Below are positions 30,641-37,566 of a stretch of DNA of 39,849 bases, one piece after another. The notes beneath the pieces were generated by a model, which saw only the letters and a list, made by a program, of their open reading frames with translations, did no database searches and was not told the DNA's origin. The DNA is taken from contig CASBHZ010000020.1 of NCBI GenBank assembly GCA_949123685.1, forward strand, positions 1 to 39,849, given 5' to 3'. The stretch's first letter is position 1, and every line of letters starts with the position of its first letter. A program made the position numbers and the translations under genes. The stretch is from an uncultured Bacteroidales bacterium. GTDB taxonomy: Bacteria; Bacteroidota; Bacteroidia; Bacteroidales; Muribaculaceae.

Positions 30641-32683
30641 TTACCAAATGATCACACGTTCTGCCTCAGGACGGAACATCTCATCACCTTCAGTAATGCC
30701 GAAAGCTTCCAAGAATGGAGCTATATTGCGAAGCGATACATTGACACGGTTGATTCCCAAAGAGTGGGGGTCACCGGTTGTAAGCGATCTGATTTCTTCA
30801 GGACGTATATTGTTTGCCCAAAGGTTAGCATAGTTCATATAGAACACCTGCATTGGATCGAATCCCTCGATTTTAGCGTCTGATGAATTTATGTCAACAC
30901 CTTTCTTTTTCTGAGAATCAAGGAAAGCTGTGCGCGCGATGCGCAGACCTCCTTGGTCGGCAATATTTTCACCGAGTGTATATGTTCCATTTGCTTTGAG
31001 ACCCGGGAGAACTTCAATTTCATCGAATTGTTTTACGAGTCCTTTCGTCAATTCAGCAAATGCTTGTGCATCTTCCGGTGTCCACCAGTTCACCATATTT
31101 CCATTCGCATCGAAATTGCAACCTTGATCATCAAATCCGTGTGTCAGCTCATGACCTATTACCACACCTATGCCACCATAGTTCTCGGCATCGCTTGATG
31201 CGGGGTCATAAAATGGAGCCTGAAGAATGCCGGCAGGGAATACTATTTCATTATTCAGCGGATTATAGTAAGCATTGATAGTCTGAGGAGTCATGCCCCA
31301 TTCTGTACGATCTACCGGTTTACCCCATTTTTCCAAATAGCGTTCTTGTGCCCATTTATTTGCGTTATGCACATTTTCCCAATATGAAAGCGCCGGATCA
31401 ACCGTAAGTTTAGAATAATCTTTCCACTTGTCGGGATATCCGATTTTTACAGTGATTGCGTTGAGCTTCTTAAGTGCTTGAACCTTGGTGTCATCGCTCA
31501 TCCAAGGAAGGTGTATGATATGCTTGCCGAGTGCGTTGCGAAGATTCTCTACAAGACCTTCCATATATATTTTTGAGCTTTCCGGGAAATATTGTTCAAC
31601 GTAAAGTTTTCCAATACCTTCTCCCATTATGCTTTCAGTGGTTCCAAGAGCTTTTTTCCAACGGGGATGTTGTTTCTGGACACCGCTGAAAACTTTTTGA
31701 AATTCAAAAGAAGCATTGGCGAAGTCATCGCTAAGATAGGGTGATGCTGCGCTTACATATTCCCATAGATACAGGTCTTTTTTCTCCCGGTCAGTCAAAG
31801 ACTGCATAAGTTTATTACCTTGAAGGACAGTGTTTGGATTGGTAACAATAATGGTTTCCGGAGATTGGATGCCCATAGTCTCAATAAAGAAGCGATCCCA
31901 TGGGAAAGCGGGGTATTGCTCTTTCAACTGAGCAAACGAACGCGGGTTATACATTGCCGGAATATTGCGGCTCTGTTCCCTTGTCCATGTTGAATCTGCA
32001 ATAAGGGTCTCGATCTTAAGTACGTTTTTAGCTATTCGTTTTGAATCTTTTTTTGAATATCCGGCAAGCTGCATATCTTTCTCAATGAGCTTTTCGTATG
32101 CTGCGCGCACTTCCTTGTTTCTCTTGTCGTTCAGAAGATAGTAGTCGCGGTCTCCCAATCCGAGGTTTGGAGCTGATACATACATTGCGTAAACACGGCT
32201 GTTTGCCAGATCCTCCATAGGACCAGCCCCAACAAGGGGGGAACTGTAATTTTTGTGCATCCAAAGGAAAAGGTCTTCCATACCTGCAGCCGGTGTATTT
32301 TCGATTTTGGCAAGATCCGCTTTTATAGGTTCTGCTCCAAGTTTATTGCGACGGATCGAATCCATTCCAGCTTCATAAAGTGTAGCGATTTTGAATGCGT
32401 CAGTTCCTTTTGCCGGGTTTGTAGCAGCGAGACCTGTAACAATGCGGCGAACGCGATTATTGCTTGAATCGTTTAGTATATTGAACTGGCCATAACGTGA
32501 ATACTCGGCAGACAGGGGATGAGACTCTGTCCATTTTTTATTCACATGGTTATAGAAGTCTTTCTTTGGAGATATAGATTTGTCTATACCTTTTGCATCA
32601 AGACTTTTGAGATGTTCTTGAGCTACAGCTCCGGTGATAGCGGTTCCCAGGAGCGCACATGTTAAAATTGCTTTTAGTTTCAT
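30641..32683 (-). CDS. M13 family zinc metallopeptidase (PepO/neprilysin type)
   Basis: A 680-residue secreted endopeptidase with a signal peptide (residues 1-21, cut after AVA). The M13 N-terminal domain spans about 35-430 and begins PKKDFYNHVNKKW, the usual 'DDFY.YVN..W' element. The catalytic part contains NAYYNPLNNEIVFPAGILQAPFYD, the zinc motif HELTHGFDDQG (about 510) and the third ligand in GENIADQGG (about 573). The VIIW end matches the family's conserved C-terminus. All active-site residues are present. It should cut oligopeptides up to about 40 residues in the periplasm. It has its own upstream gap with a hairpin (32722-32753). Confidence 0.95.
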   Translation of the reverse strand: MKLKAILTCALLGTAITGAVAQEHLKSLDAKGIDKSISPKKDFYNHVNKKWTESHPLSAEYSRYGQFNILNDSSNNRVRRIVTGLAATNPAKGTDAFKIATLYEAGMDSIRRNKLGAEPIKADLAKIENTPAAGMEDLFLWMHKNYSSPLVGAGPMEDLANSRVYAMYVSAPNLGLGDRDYYLLNDKRNKEVRAAYEKLIEKDMQLAGYSKKDSKRIAKNVLKIETLIADSTWTREQSRNIPAMYNPRSFAQLKEQYPAFPWDRFFIETMGIQSPETIIVTNPNTVLQGNKLMQSLTDREKKDLYLWEYVSAASPYLSDDFANASFEFQKVFSGVQKQHPRWKKALGTTESIMGEGIGKLYVEQYFPESSKIYMEGLVENLRNALGKHIIHLPWMSDDTKVQALKKLNAITVKIGYPDKWKDYSKLTVDPALSYWENVHNANKWAQERYLEKWGKPVDRTEWGMTPQTINAYYNPLNNEIVFPAGILQAPFYDPASSDAENYGGIGVVIGHELTHGFDDQGCNFDANGNMVNWWTPEDAQAFAELTKGLVKQFDEIEVLPGLKANGTYTLGENIADQGGLRIARTAFLDSQKKKGVDINSSDAKIEGFDPMQVFYMNYANLWANNIRPEEIRSLTTGDPHSLGINRVNVSLRNIAPFLEAFGITEGDEMFRPEAERVIIW

Positions 32684-32721
32684 ACTTTTCTCTGATATTA
32701 GTAATACTTCAGAAGTTTAGT

Positions 32722-32753
32722 AAGTTATCATCAACTGTTTAAGATGATCACTT
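32722..32753. repeat. Stem-loop between isochorismate synthase and M13 peptidase genes
   Basis: AAGTTATCATC (32722-32732) and GATGATCACTT (32743-32753) pair over 11 bases with one mismatch; the 10-base loop contains GTTTAA. It contains the recurring GATCACTT word. No T-tract follows on the minus strand, so termination of the rimO operon here is uncertain. Confidence 0.5.
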
Positions 32754-32758
32754 GTTTA

Positions 32759-33811
32759 TTATGGTTGAAATTTCAAATTTTTTATAATGCCATCAGCTTT
32801 TCTCTCAGTCTCAATCCATTCCTCTTCCGGGTTTGATGCAGATGTGATTCCTCCTCCGGCGAACATGCACCACTTTTCTTTGTCAAATCTAATGGAACGA
32901 AGGTTTACGTAAAAAGTGAAAAGGGAATTAGATTGGTATGGACCGCAAAAGCCCCCATAATATCCTCTTTCGAATTTTTCTAGACGTTTTATTCGATCCT
33001 TTGACTCCTGTTTAGGCAATCCGCATAGCGCAGGAGTAGGGGATAAGTCTTTTAAAAATGATAATATATCTGAAAATTGATCTGATGTTCTTATATTAAA
33101 TGAGTTGTCATCCCTTATATGATCTTTTGATGACGGTATTGTTTGGATCTCGGTAAGAATATGTTCCACTTTTCCAGCCTTGCGGGTTTTGCGGGGTGAA
33201 CATATCGTTTTAAATTTCCATTTTTCAAAACAATCAATTATGTAGCTCTCAACAATCTCTTGCTCCTTTATATTTTTCTTATCCCATTCTCCAATGCTTG
33301 CGGCGGGTCTTGTTCCGGCAAGTGCAACAGTGCTTAAAATTCCGTTCCGAGAATTGAGTAGCAATTCAGGAGATGCCCCAAGCCAAGCTCCGGAAACAGG
33401 TGTGTAATAAAGAAAAATAAAAGAGTCAGGAAAGTTTTTACACAGATTAAGAAAAGATTCGGGAGCGTCAATTGCTTGTTTTGAGTATATTACTTTTGCT
33501 GCAATGGTTTTTTTATCATGGTTTCCGTTTAGTTCTGAAATAATGGATTCAACTTCCGATCTATGTTCTTGTTTGGTTGTTGATCTTTTGGGAAAGTCGA
33601 ATATATGTTTTACGGGATTGTCAGATTGTAACAGCTTATTAAGATCTGACCATTCTGCCATTACAAGAGATCCGATAGATATGGGGGCGTGTCCTGATAT
33701 GTCAAATGGCGCGATTATAAAACCTTCGGACATATTTTCAGACATACATCCTTTGAAAATGTTTATTTTAGTTTCATATGGGAATCTATATGCACAAAAA
33801 CTGTCGAACAT
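32759..33811 (-). CDS. Chorismate-binding enzyme, probable isochorismate synthase (MenF-like)
   Basis: A 350-residue member of the chorismate-utilising family, converting chorismate to isochorismate for menaquinone synthesis. Conserved parts are SPELLLNSRNGILSTVALAGTRPAA (mid-protein), the SPTPALCGLPKQES motif typical of isochorismate synthases, RGYYGGFCGPYQ, and FAGGGITSASNPEEEWIETERKADGI near the end with the Mg-binding Glu residues. I chose ATG 33811 (MFDSFCAYRF), one base after the rimO stop and preceded by AAGAG; longer frames run back into rimO. No menD, menB or other men gene is nearby. Salicylate- or anthranilate-type relatives are alternatives, but the CGLP motif favours isochorismate synthase. 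Confidence 0.85.
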   Translation of the reverse strand: MFDSFCAYRFPYETKINIFKGCMSENMSEGFIIAPFDISGHAPISIGSLVMAEWSDLNKLLQSDNPVKHIFDFPKRSTTKQEHRSEVESIISELNGNHDKKTIAAKVIYSKQAIDAPESFLNLCKNFPDSFIFLYYTPVSGAWLGASPELLLNSRNGILSTVALAGTRPAASIGEWDKKNIKEQEIVESYIIDCFEKWKFKTICSPRKTRKAGKVEHILTEIQTIPSSKDHIRDDNSFNIRTSDQFSDILSFLKDLSPTPALCGLPKQESKDRIKRLEKFERGYYGGFCGPYQSNSLFTFYVNLRSIRFDKEKWCMFAGGGITSASNPEEEWIETERKADGIIKNLKFQP

Positions 33812-33812
33812 A

Positions 33813-35117
33813 TTACTCTTGAATTGCAACTGCTTCAAAATCATATAACTGGTCACCTGTGATACGCGCCCGAATGAAATCACCCGGCATCGCCTCGCTG
33901 CCCTTGACATAATAATTCATGTCCACTTCCGGGCTATCCCATTGAGACCGGCATATCCTTGTGTCTCCCTCAATTTCATCAACAAGCAGGAGAATCTCAT
34001 TGTCTTGCATTTCTGCATTCTTTTCCTGATATACTTCTGCCTGTGCTTCCATCAGGAGGTCAAGCCTGCGTTGCTTTTCTTCTTCCGAAATGATATCTTC
34101 AAGATTCTTTGCAGCCCAAGTGTCATCTTCTTCAGAATATGCGAATGCCCCCATGCGGTCAAACTTTTGAGTGCGCACAAAATCAAGAAGTTCCAAAAAT
34201 TCATTTTCACTCTCTCCCGGGAAACCGACCATAAGTGTAGTTCTTATTTTTATTCCCGGCACACGACGTCGCATTTCGGCGATAAGGTCAATTGTCTCTT
34301 GTTTTGTGATATGGCGGCGCATGTTGGTGAGAACCTTGTCGGAAACATGTTGCAATGCAATGTCAAGATATTTGCAAACATTCTCATTCCGTGCCATTAC
34401 GTCCAAAATATCATAAGGGAAGTCGGAGGGATAGGCGTAGTGTAGCCTGATCCATTTGACACCCTCTATTTTAGCCATTCTGTCTATGAGCTCTGCAAGT
34501 TTATGACTTCCATATATGTCAGTCCCATAAGATGAAAGGTCTTGAGCGATAACATTAAACTCCTTGACACCTTTTGAAACTAAAGATTCTGTTTCTTCAA
34601 GAATCTCCTCTATTGGTCTGGATGTGTGGCGTCCGGTTATCAATGGAATGGCACAGAAGGCACAAAATCTATTGCATCCTTCCGATATCTTAAGATATGC
34701 AGAATGTGGCAGTGTAGTTAGCTTCCTTTCCCAGGATTTGGGTTTTGTTGCTTTTTTTATGTCCGGTAATGAATCTATAAACTTTCCCCAATCAAATTTG
34801 CCTAACATAATATCGACTTCAGGCATTTCATCCTTGAGTTCTTTTCCGTACCTTTGTGTAAGGCATCCCATTGCCACTATTTTACCAATTTCACCGGATT
34901 CTTTCAGTCTCGCGAGATCAAGCAACATTTCAATGGATTCCTCTTTGGCATCAGCTATGAACCCGCAAGTGTTGACTACAACGTATTCCCCCTGTGGCGT
35001 GTCAGGATCATGCATTACTTCATATCCTTTAACCTGCAATCTATGCAAGATGCGTTCAGAATCGATAAGATTCTTCGAACACCCCATTGTTATTATGTCA
35101 ATCCTATTCTTGATCAT
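33813..35117 (-). CDS. rimO: Ribosomal protein uS12 methylthiotransferase RimO
   Basis: A 434-residue radical-SAM enzyme that adds a methylthio group to the conserved Asp of ribosomal protein uS12. The N-terminal UPF0004 domain supplies the auxiliary cluster ligands C13, C51 and C85 (GCSKN, NTCGF, MGCLTQRYG). The radical-SAM triad is C148, C152 and C155 (EGCNRFCAFC), followed by IPLITGRHTSRP. The TRAM-domain tail ends the protein. ITGRHTSRP and the absence of MiaB features support RimO over MiaB. It is the middle gene of ftsY-rimO-isochorismate synthase: 34 bases after ftsY, 1 base before the next start. Confidence 0.96.
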   Translation of the reverse strand: MIKNRIDIITMGCSKNLIDSERILHRLQVKGYEVMHDPDTPQGEYVVVNTCGFIADAKEESIEMLLDLARLKESGEIGKIVAMGCLTQRYGKELKDEMPEVDIMLGKFDWGKFIDSLPDIKKATKPKSWERKLTTLPHSAYLKISEGCNRFCAFCAIPLITGRHTSRPIEEILEETESLVSKGVKEFNVIAQDLSSYGTDIYGSHKLAELIDRMAKIEGVKWIRLHYAYPSDFPYDILDVMARNENVCKYLDIALQHVSDKVLTNMRRHITKQETIDLIAEMRRRVPGIKIRTTLMVGFPGESENEFLELLDFVRTQKFDRMGAFAYSEEDDTWAAKNLEDIISEEEKQRRLDLLMEAQAEVYQEKNAEMQDNEILLLVDEIEGDTRICRSQWDSPEVDMNYYVKGSEAMPGDFIRARITGDQLYDFEAVAIQE

Positions 35118-35151
35118 AACCGGATTCGTTGTATGTTATTATATGTCAGAT

Positions 35152-36117
35152 TTATATTGCGTCACCAAAAAGTGTTTGGACAAACTCTTTGGCGTGGAAT
35201 ATCTGAATGTCTTCCTTGCCTTCGCCCAAGCCTATATATTTAACAGGTATTTTAAACTGGTCGCTTATGCCTATCACAACTCCACCTTTTGATGTGCCGT
35301 CAAGTTTTGTTATGGCGAGATTGTTAACTTCTGTTGCCGCAACAAACTGGCGAGCCTGTTCGAATGCATTCTGTCCGGTAGAACCGTCAAGTACAAGCAG
35401 GATTTCTTGTGGAGCATCTGGGACAACACGCTTCATTACACTCTTGATTTTTGTAAGCTCATTCATGAGACCTACTTTGTTATGAAGGCGTCCTGCAGTG
35501 TCAATAATTACAACATCAGCACCTTGTGCCTTTGCAGAAGAAAGAGTGTCGAATGCCACGGCTGCCGGATCGCTACCCATCTTTTGTTTGATTACAGGGA
35601 CACCGATACGTTCGCCCCATATGTCAAGCTGTTCAATTGCAGCAGCCCTGAAAGTGTCTGCCGCTCCCAATACAACTTTATTTCCTGCAGCCTTGTATTG
35701 GTATGCTAATTTGCCGATTGTTGTGGTTTTCCCGACTCCGTTCACGCCTACAACCATTATTACATATGGCATGTCGGAATGCGGCACATGAAAATCTTCA
35801 AGTTCGGATTGGTTTTCGGGTTTTTCGAGCATGTCGGATATCTCATCACATAACAATGCGCGAAGCTCATTGCTCCCAACATATTTGTCTCTTGCCACCC
35901 TGTCTTGAATCCTGTCAATTATTTTCAAGGTGGTGTCGACACCTACATCGCTGGTAATGAAAGCTTCTTCAAGAGCGTCGAGGACATCGTCGTCAACTTT
36001 GCTTTTCCCTGCTACTGCGCGGGTAATCTTATTCCATACGCCCTCTTTTGTTTTTTGGAGACCCTGGTCAAGAGTTTCTTTTTCTTTTTTAGAAAACAGT
36101 TTGTTAAAAAATCCCAT
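35152..36117 (-). CDS. ftsY: Signal recognition particle receptor FtsY
   Basis: A 321-residue GTPase that receives ribosome-SRP complexes at the inner membrane. A short basic N-terminus (MGFFNKLFSKKEKE) takes the place of the long acidic A domain of E. coli, as usual in Bacteroidota. The N domain covers about 20-100. The G domain has P-loop GVNGVGKTT (124-132), ADTFRAAAIEQL, DTAGR (about 205-209), TKLDGTSKGG and the closing GLGEGKEDIQIF. It has a good promoter (36137-36167) with the dispersed TTTAAACAACTTC motif directly upstream. Confidence 0.97.
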   Translation of the reverse strand: MGFFNKLFSKKEKETLDQGLQKTKEGVWNKITRAVAGKSKVDDDVLDALEEAFITSDVGVDTTLKIIDRIQDRVARDKYVGSNELRALLCDEISDMLEKPENQSELEDFHVPHSDMPYVIMVVGVNGVGKTTTIGKLAYQYKAAGNKVVLGAADTFRAAAIEQLDIWGERIGVPVIKQKMGSDPAAVAFDTLSSAKAQGADVVIIDTAGRLHNKVGLMNELTKIKSVMKRVVPDAPQEILLVLDGSTGQNAFEQARQFVAATEVNNLAITKLDGTSKGGVVIGISDQFKIPVKYIGLGEGKEDIQIFHAKEFVQTLFGDAI

Positions 36118-36136
36118 AATACTCTATAATATCATG

Positions 36137-36167
36137 CGAATTTAGCAAAAAAAAACGACTTTAACAA
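36137..36167 (-). promoter_or_regulatory. Promoter of ftsY operon
   Basis: Minus strand: TTGT (36167-36164), a 19-base spacer and TAAATTCG (36144-36137), each one base off the Bacteroidota consensus. The predicted start site is near 36130, 13 bases before the ATG. The motif TTTAAACAACTTC (36181-36169) abuts the -33 box, where an activator would sit. Confidence 0.6.
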
Positions 36168-36276
36168 TGAAGTTGTTTAAACTAATTTAAGTTATATAAA
36201 AAATCTGAAGAATTGTAAACATTATGGCAATCTTTATGGGGACTTATAAGAATGCTATGGACAAGGCTATTAATAA

Positions 36277-36310
36277 TGAAACTCTGCAGATATTTGTCTG
36301 CAGAGTTTCA
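36277..36310 (-). terminator. Terminator of the rubrerythrin gene
   Basis: Perfect 14-base arms (36277-36290 and 36297-36310) with core CTCTGCAGA/TCTGCAGAG and a 6-base loop. It is followed on the minus strand by TTATTAAT and lies 10 bases after the stop. Confidence 0.8.
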
Positions 36311-36320
36311 AATATTGTTT

Positions 36321-36923
36321 CTATCCTTCCGGTGCCGGAGCGTATCCGTCCTCGAGTGCTATGTAATGTTGATAGGGATGGTCGCAGCCGGGGCATTTTT
36401 CCGGAGGTTCGTTGCCTACTACGGTGTAGCCACATACTAAGCATTTCCAGGTAACGGGCTTATCCCTCTTCCACATTGTTCCGCTTTCTATAAGTTCAAG
36501 CATGTGCTGGAATCTGTCATGGTGTATTTTTTCGGCACTTGCAATAGCTTCGAAATGAGTTGATATTTCGTCAAAACCTTCCTCCTTTGCCGTTTTTGCC
36601 GCTGCCATGTAAAATTCATACCCATTGACGCTTTCCTCTTTGATGGAAGTTTTAAGGTTTGCCTTTGTGTCTCCAAGGAAACCTGCGTCTGTGCTTGGAC
36701 TTGCGATTACTTCAGTGTCTTCAAGCATTTTCAAGAATACTTTGGCATGATGCAGTTCGTTATCTGCAGTTTCGCGAAAGATCACGCCTACCGGGAAATA
36801 TGATTCTTTGTCTGCGATACCGGCATAAAATGTATAACGTGCGAACGATTGTGATTCTGCAAGATATGAATTAACTACATTCATCTCAGTCTTTGTTCCT
36901 TTTATGCTCTTTTTTGTGCTCAT
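36321..36923 (-). CDS. Rubrerythrin
   Basis: A 200-residue non-haem diiron protein that reduces hydrogen peroxide in anaerobes. The N-terminal four-helix domain carries the diiron Glu/His residues: LAESQSFARYTFYAG (E23), FRETADNELHHAKVF and, in the second half, EESVNGYEFY with HFEAIASAEKIHHDRF. The C-terminal rubredoxin-like iron site has C161, C164, C177 and C180 (CLVCGY...CPGC). The domain order is the classical one. It is monocistronic: its terminator is at 36277-36310 and its -7 box at 36967-36960. Standing next to the oxygen-sensitive anaerobic ribonucleotide reductase fits a role in oxidative defence of a strict anaerobe. Confidence 0.96.
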   Translation of the reverse strand: MSTKKSIKGTKTEMNVVNSYLAESQSFARYTFYAGIADKESYFPVGVIFRETADNELHHAKVFLKMLEDTEVIASPSTDAGFLGDTKANLKTSIKEESVNGYEFYMAAAKTAKEEGFDEISTHFEAIASAEKIHHDRFQHMLELIESGTMWKRDKPVTWKCLVCGYTVVGNEPPEKCPGCDHPYQHYIALEDGYAPAPEG

Positions 36924-37071
36924 AGTATAATAGATTTGATGTCGATACTTCTAAAATAACAAAACTATAAGTATGCCGGATGGCTTTTCAGGTATGTTTC
37001 TAAAACATGCTTGTGTCAATACTGATTTTGTTACTTTGTATAGTATATTAACATATATGCTTTGTAATGGT
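36924..37071 (-). promoter_or_regulatory. Rubrerythrin promoter region
   Basis: TAGTTTTG (36967-36960, minus) matches the -7 consensus; no clear -33 box is seen. Just upstream is the palindrome ATGTTT-CTA-AAACAT (36994-37008), a possible operator for a redox or peroxide regulator. Further up, CTTTGTA occurs twice. Confidence 0.45.
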
Positions 37072-37566
37072 TCACAATCTTTGCCACAAACAAACCGTGC
37101 CCGATTGAAGTGATTCAGCAACATTGATTATCCTTTGGTTGGAAGATCCTCTAAATAATAAGTCTGTATCTCTTAATGAAGAAACATAAGGGGAATCAAC
37201 AACAACATCTATATGCTTTATAGCTTCAGCGAGCTTGTTGTTTTTGAGAATGCTTTCCCATTTGAAGCCGGTGTATAGCCAGATGAGATGTCCGGAGGAA
37301 TGTATGCGGTCGGCAAGGGATGTCACGAAATCAGGATTGTAAAGTGGGTCACCTCCTGTAAGTGTCACATCGAAGTCTTCCTCATCAACAATTTCCATTA
37401 TCTCGTCTATGGTCATAGGTGTTCCGGATTGGAAATCCCAAGATTGCGGGTTGTGGCATCCGTTACAGTGATGCTCGCATCCTGCGAAATATATTGAAGT
37501 GCGAAATCCGGGGCCATCCACTGTGGTGCCCCGGATTATATTCAGTATATTAACGGTTTTATTCAT
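37072..37566 (-). CDS. nrdG: Anaerobic ribonucleotide reductase activating protein NrdG
   Basis: A 164-residue radical-SAM enzyme that makes the glycyl radical on NrdD. The cluster motif is C30, C34 and C37 (GCEHHCNGCHNP), preceded by GTTVDGPGFRTSIYFAGC. Other motifs are LTGGDPL and WLYTGFKWE. I placed the start at ATG 37566 (MNKTVNILNIIRG), which overlaps the nrdD stop by 8 bases (ATGAATAA). Upstream codons in the same frame lie inside nrdD and do not look like protein of this family. Translation is therefore coupled to nrdD. Confidence 0.95.
   Translation of the reverse strand: MNKTVNILNIIRGTTVDGPGFRTSIYFAGCEHHCNGCHNPQSWDFQSGTPMTIDEIMEIVDEEDFDVTLTGGDPLYNPDFVTSLADRIHSSGHLIWLYTGFKWESILKNNKLAEAIKHIDVVVDSPYVSSLRDTDLLFRGSSNQRIINVAESLQSGTVCLWQRL

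Noticed and set aside
33812..33910. Longer isochorismate synthase starting at 33910 or 33844
   Set aside because: These starts lie inside rimO, and the extra residues (SRAARRCRVISFGR) look like out-of-frame translation. ATG 33811 sits next to the rimO stop with AAGAG upstream.
36224..36454. Plus-strand ORF of 76 codons near the rubrerythrin end
   Set aside because: It runs through the rubrerythrin terminator hairpin and into the rubrerythrin gene antisense; no family resemblance.
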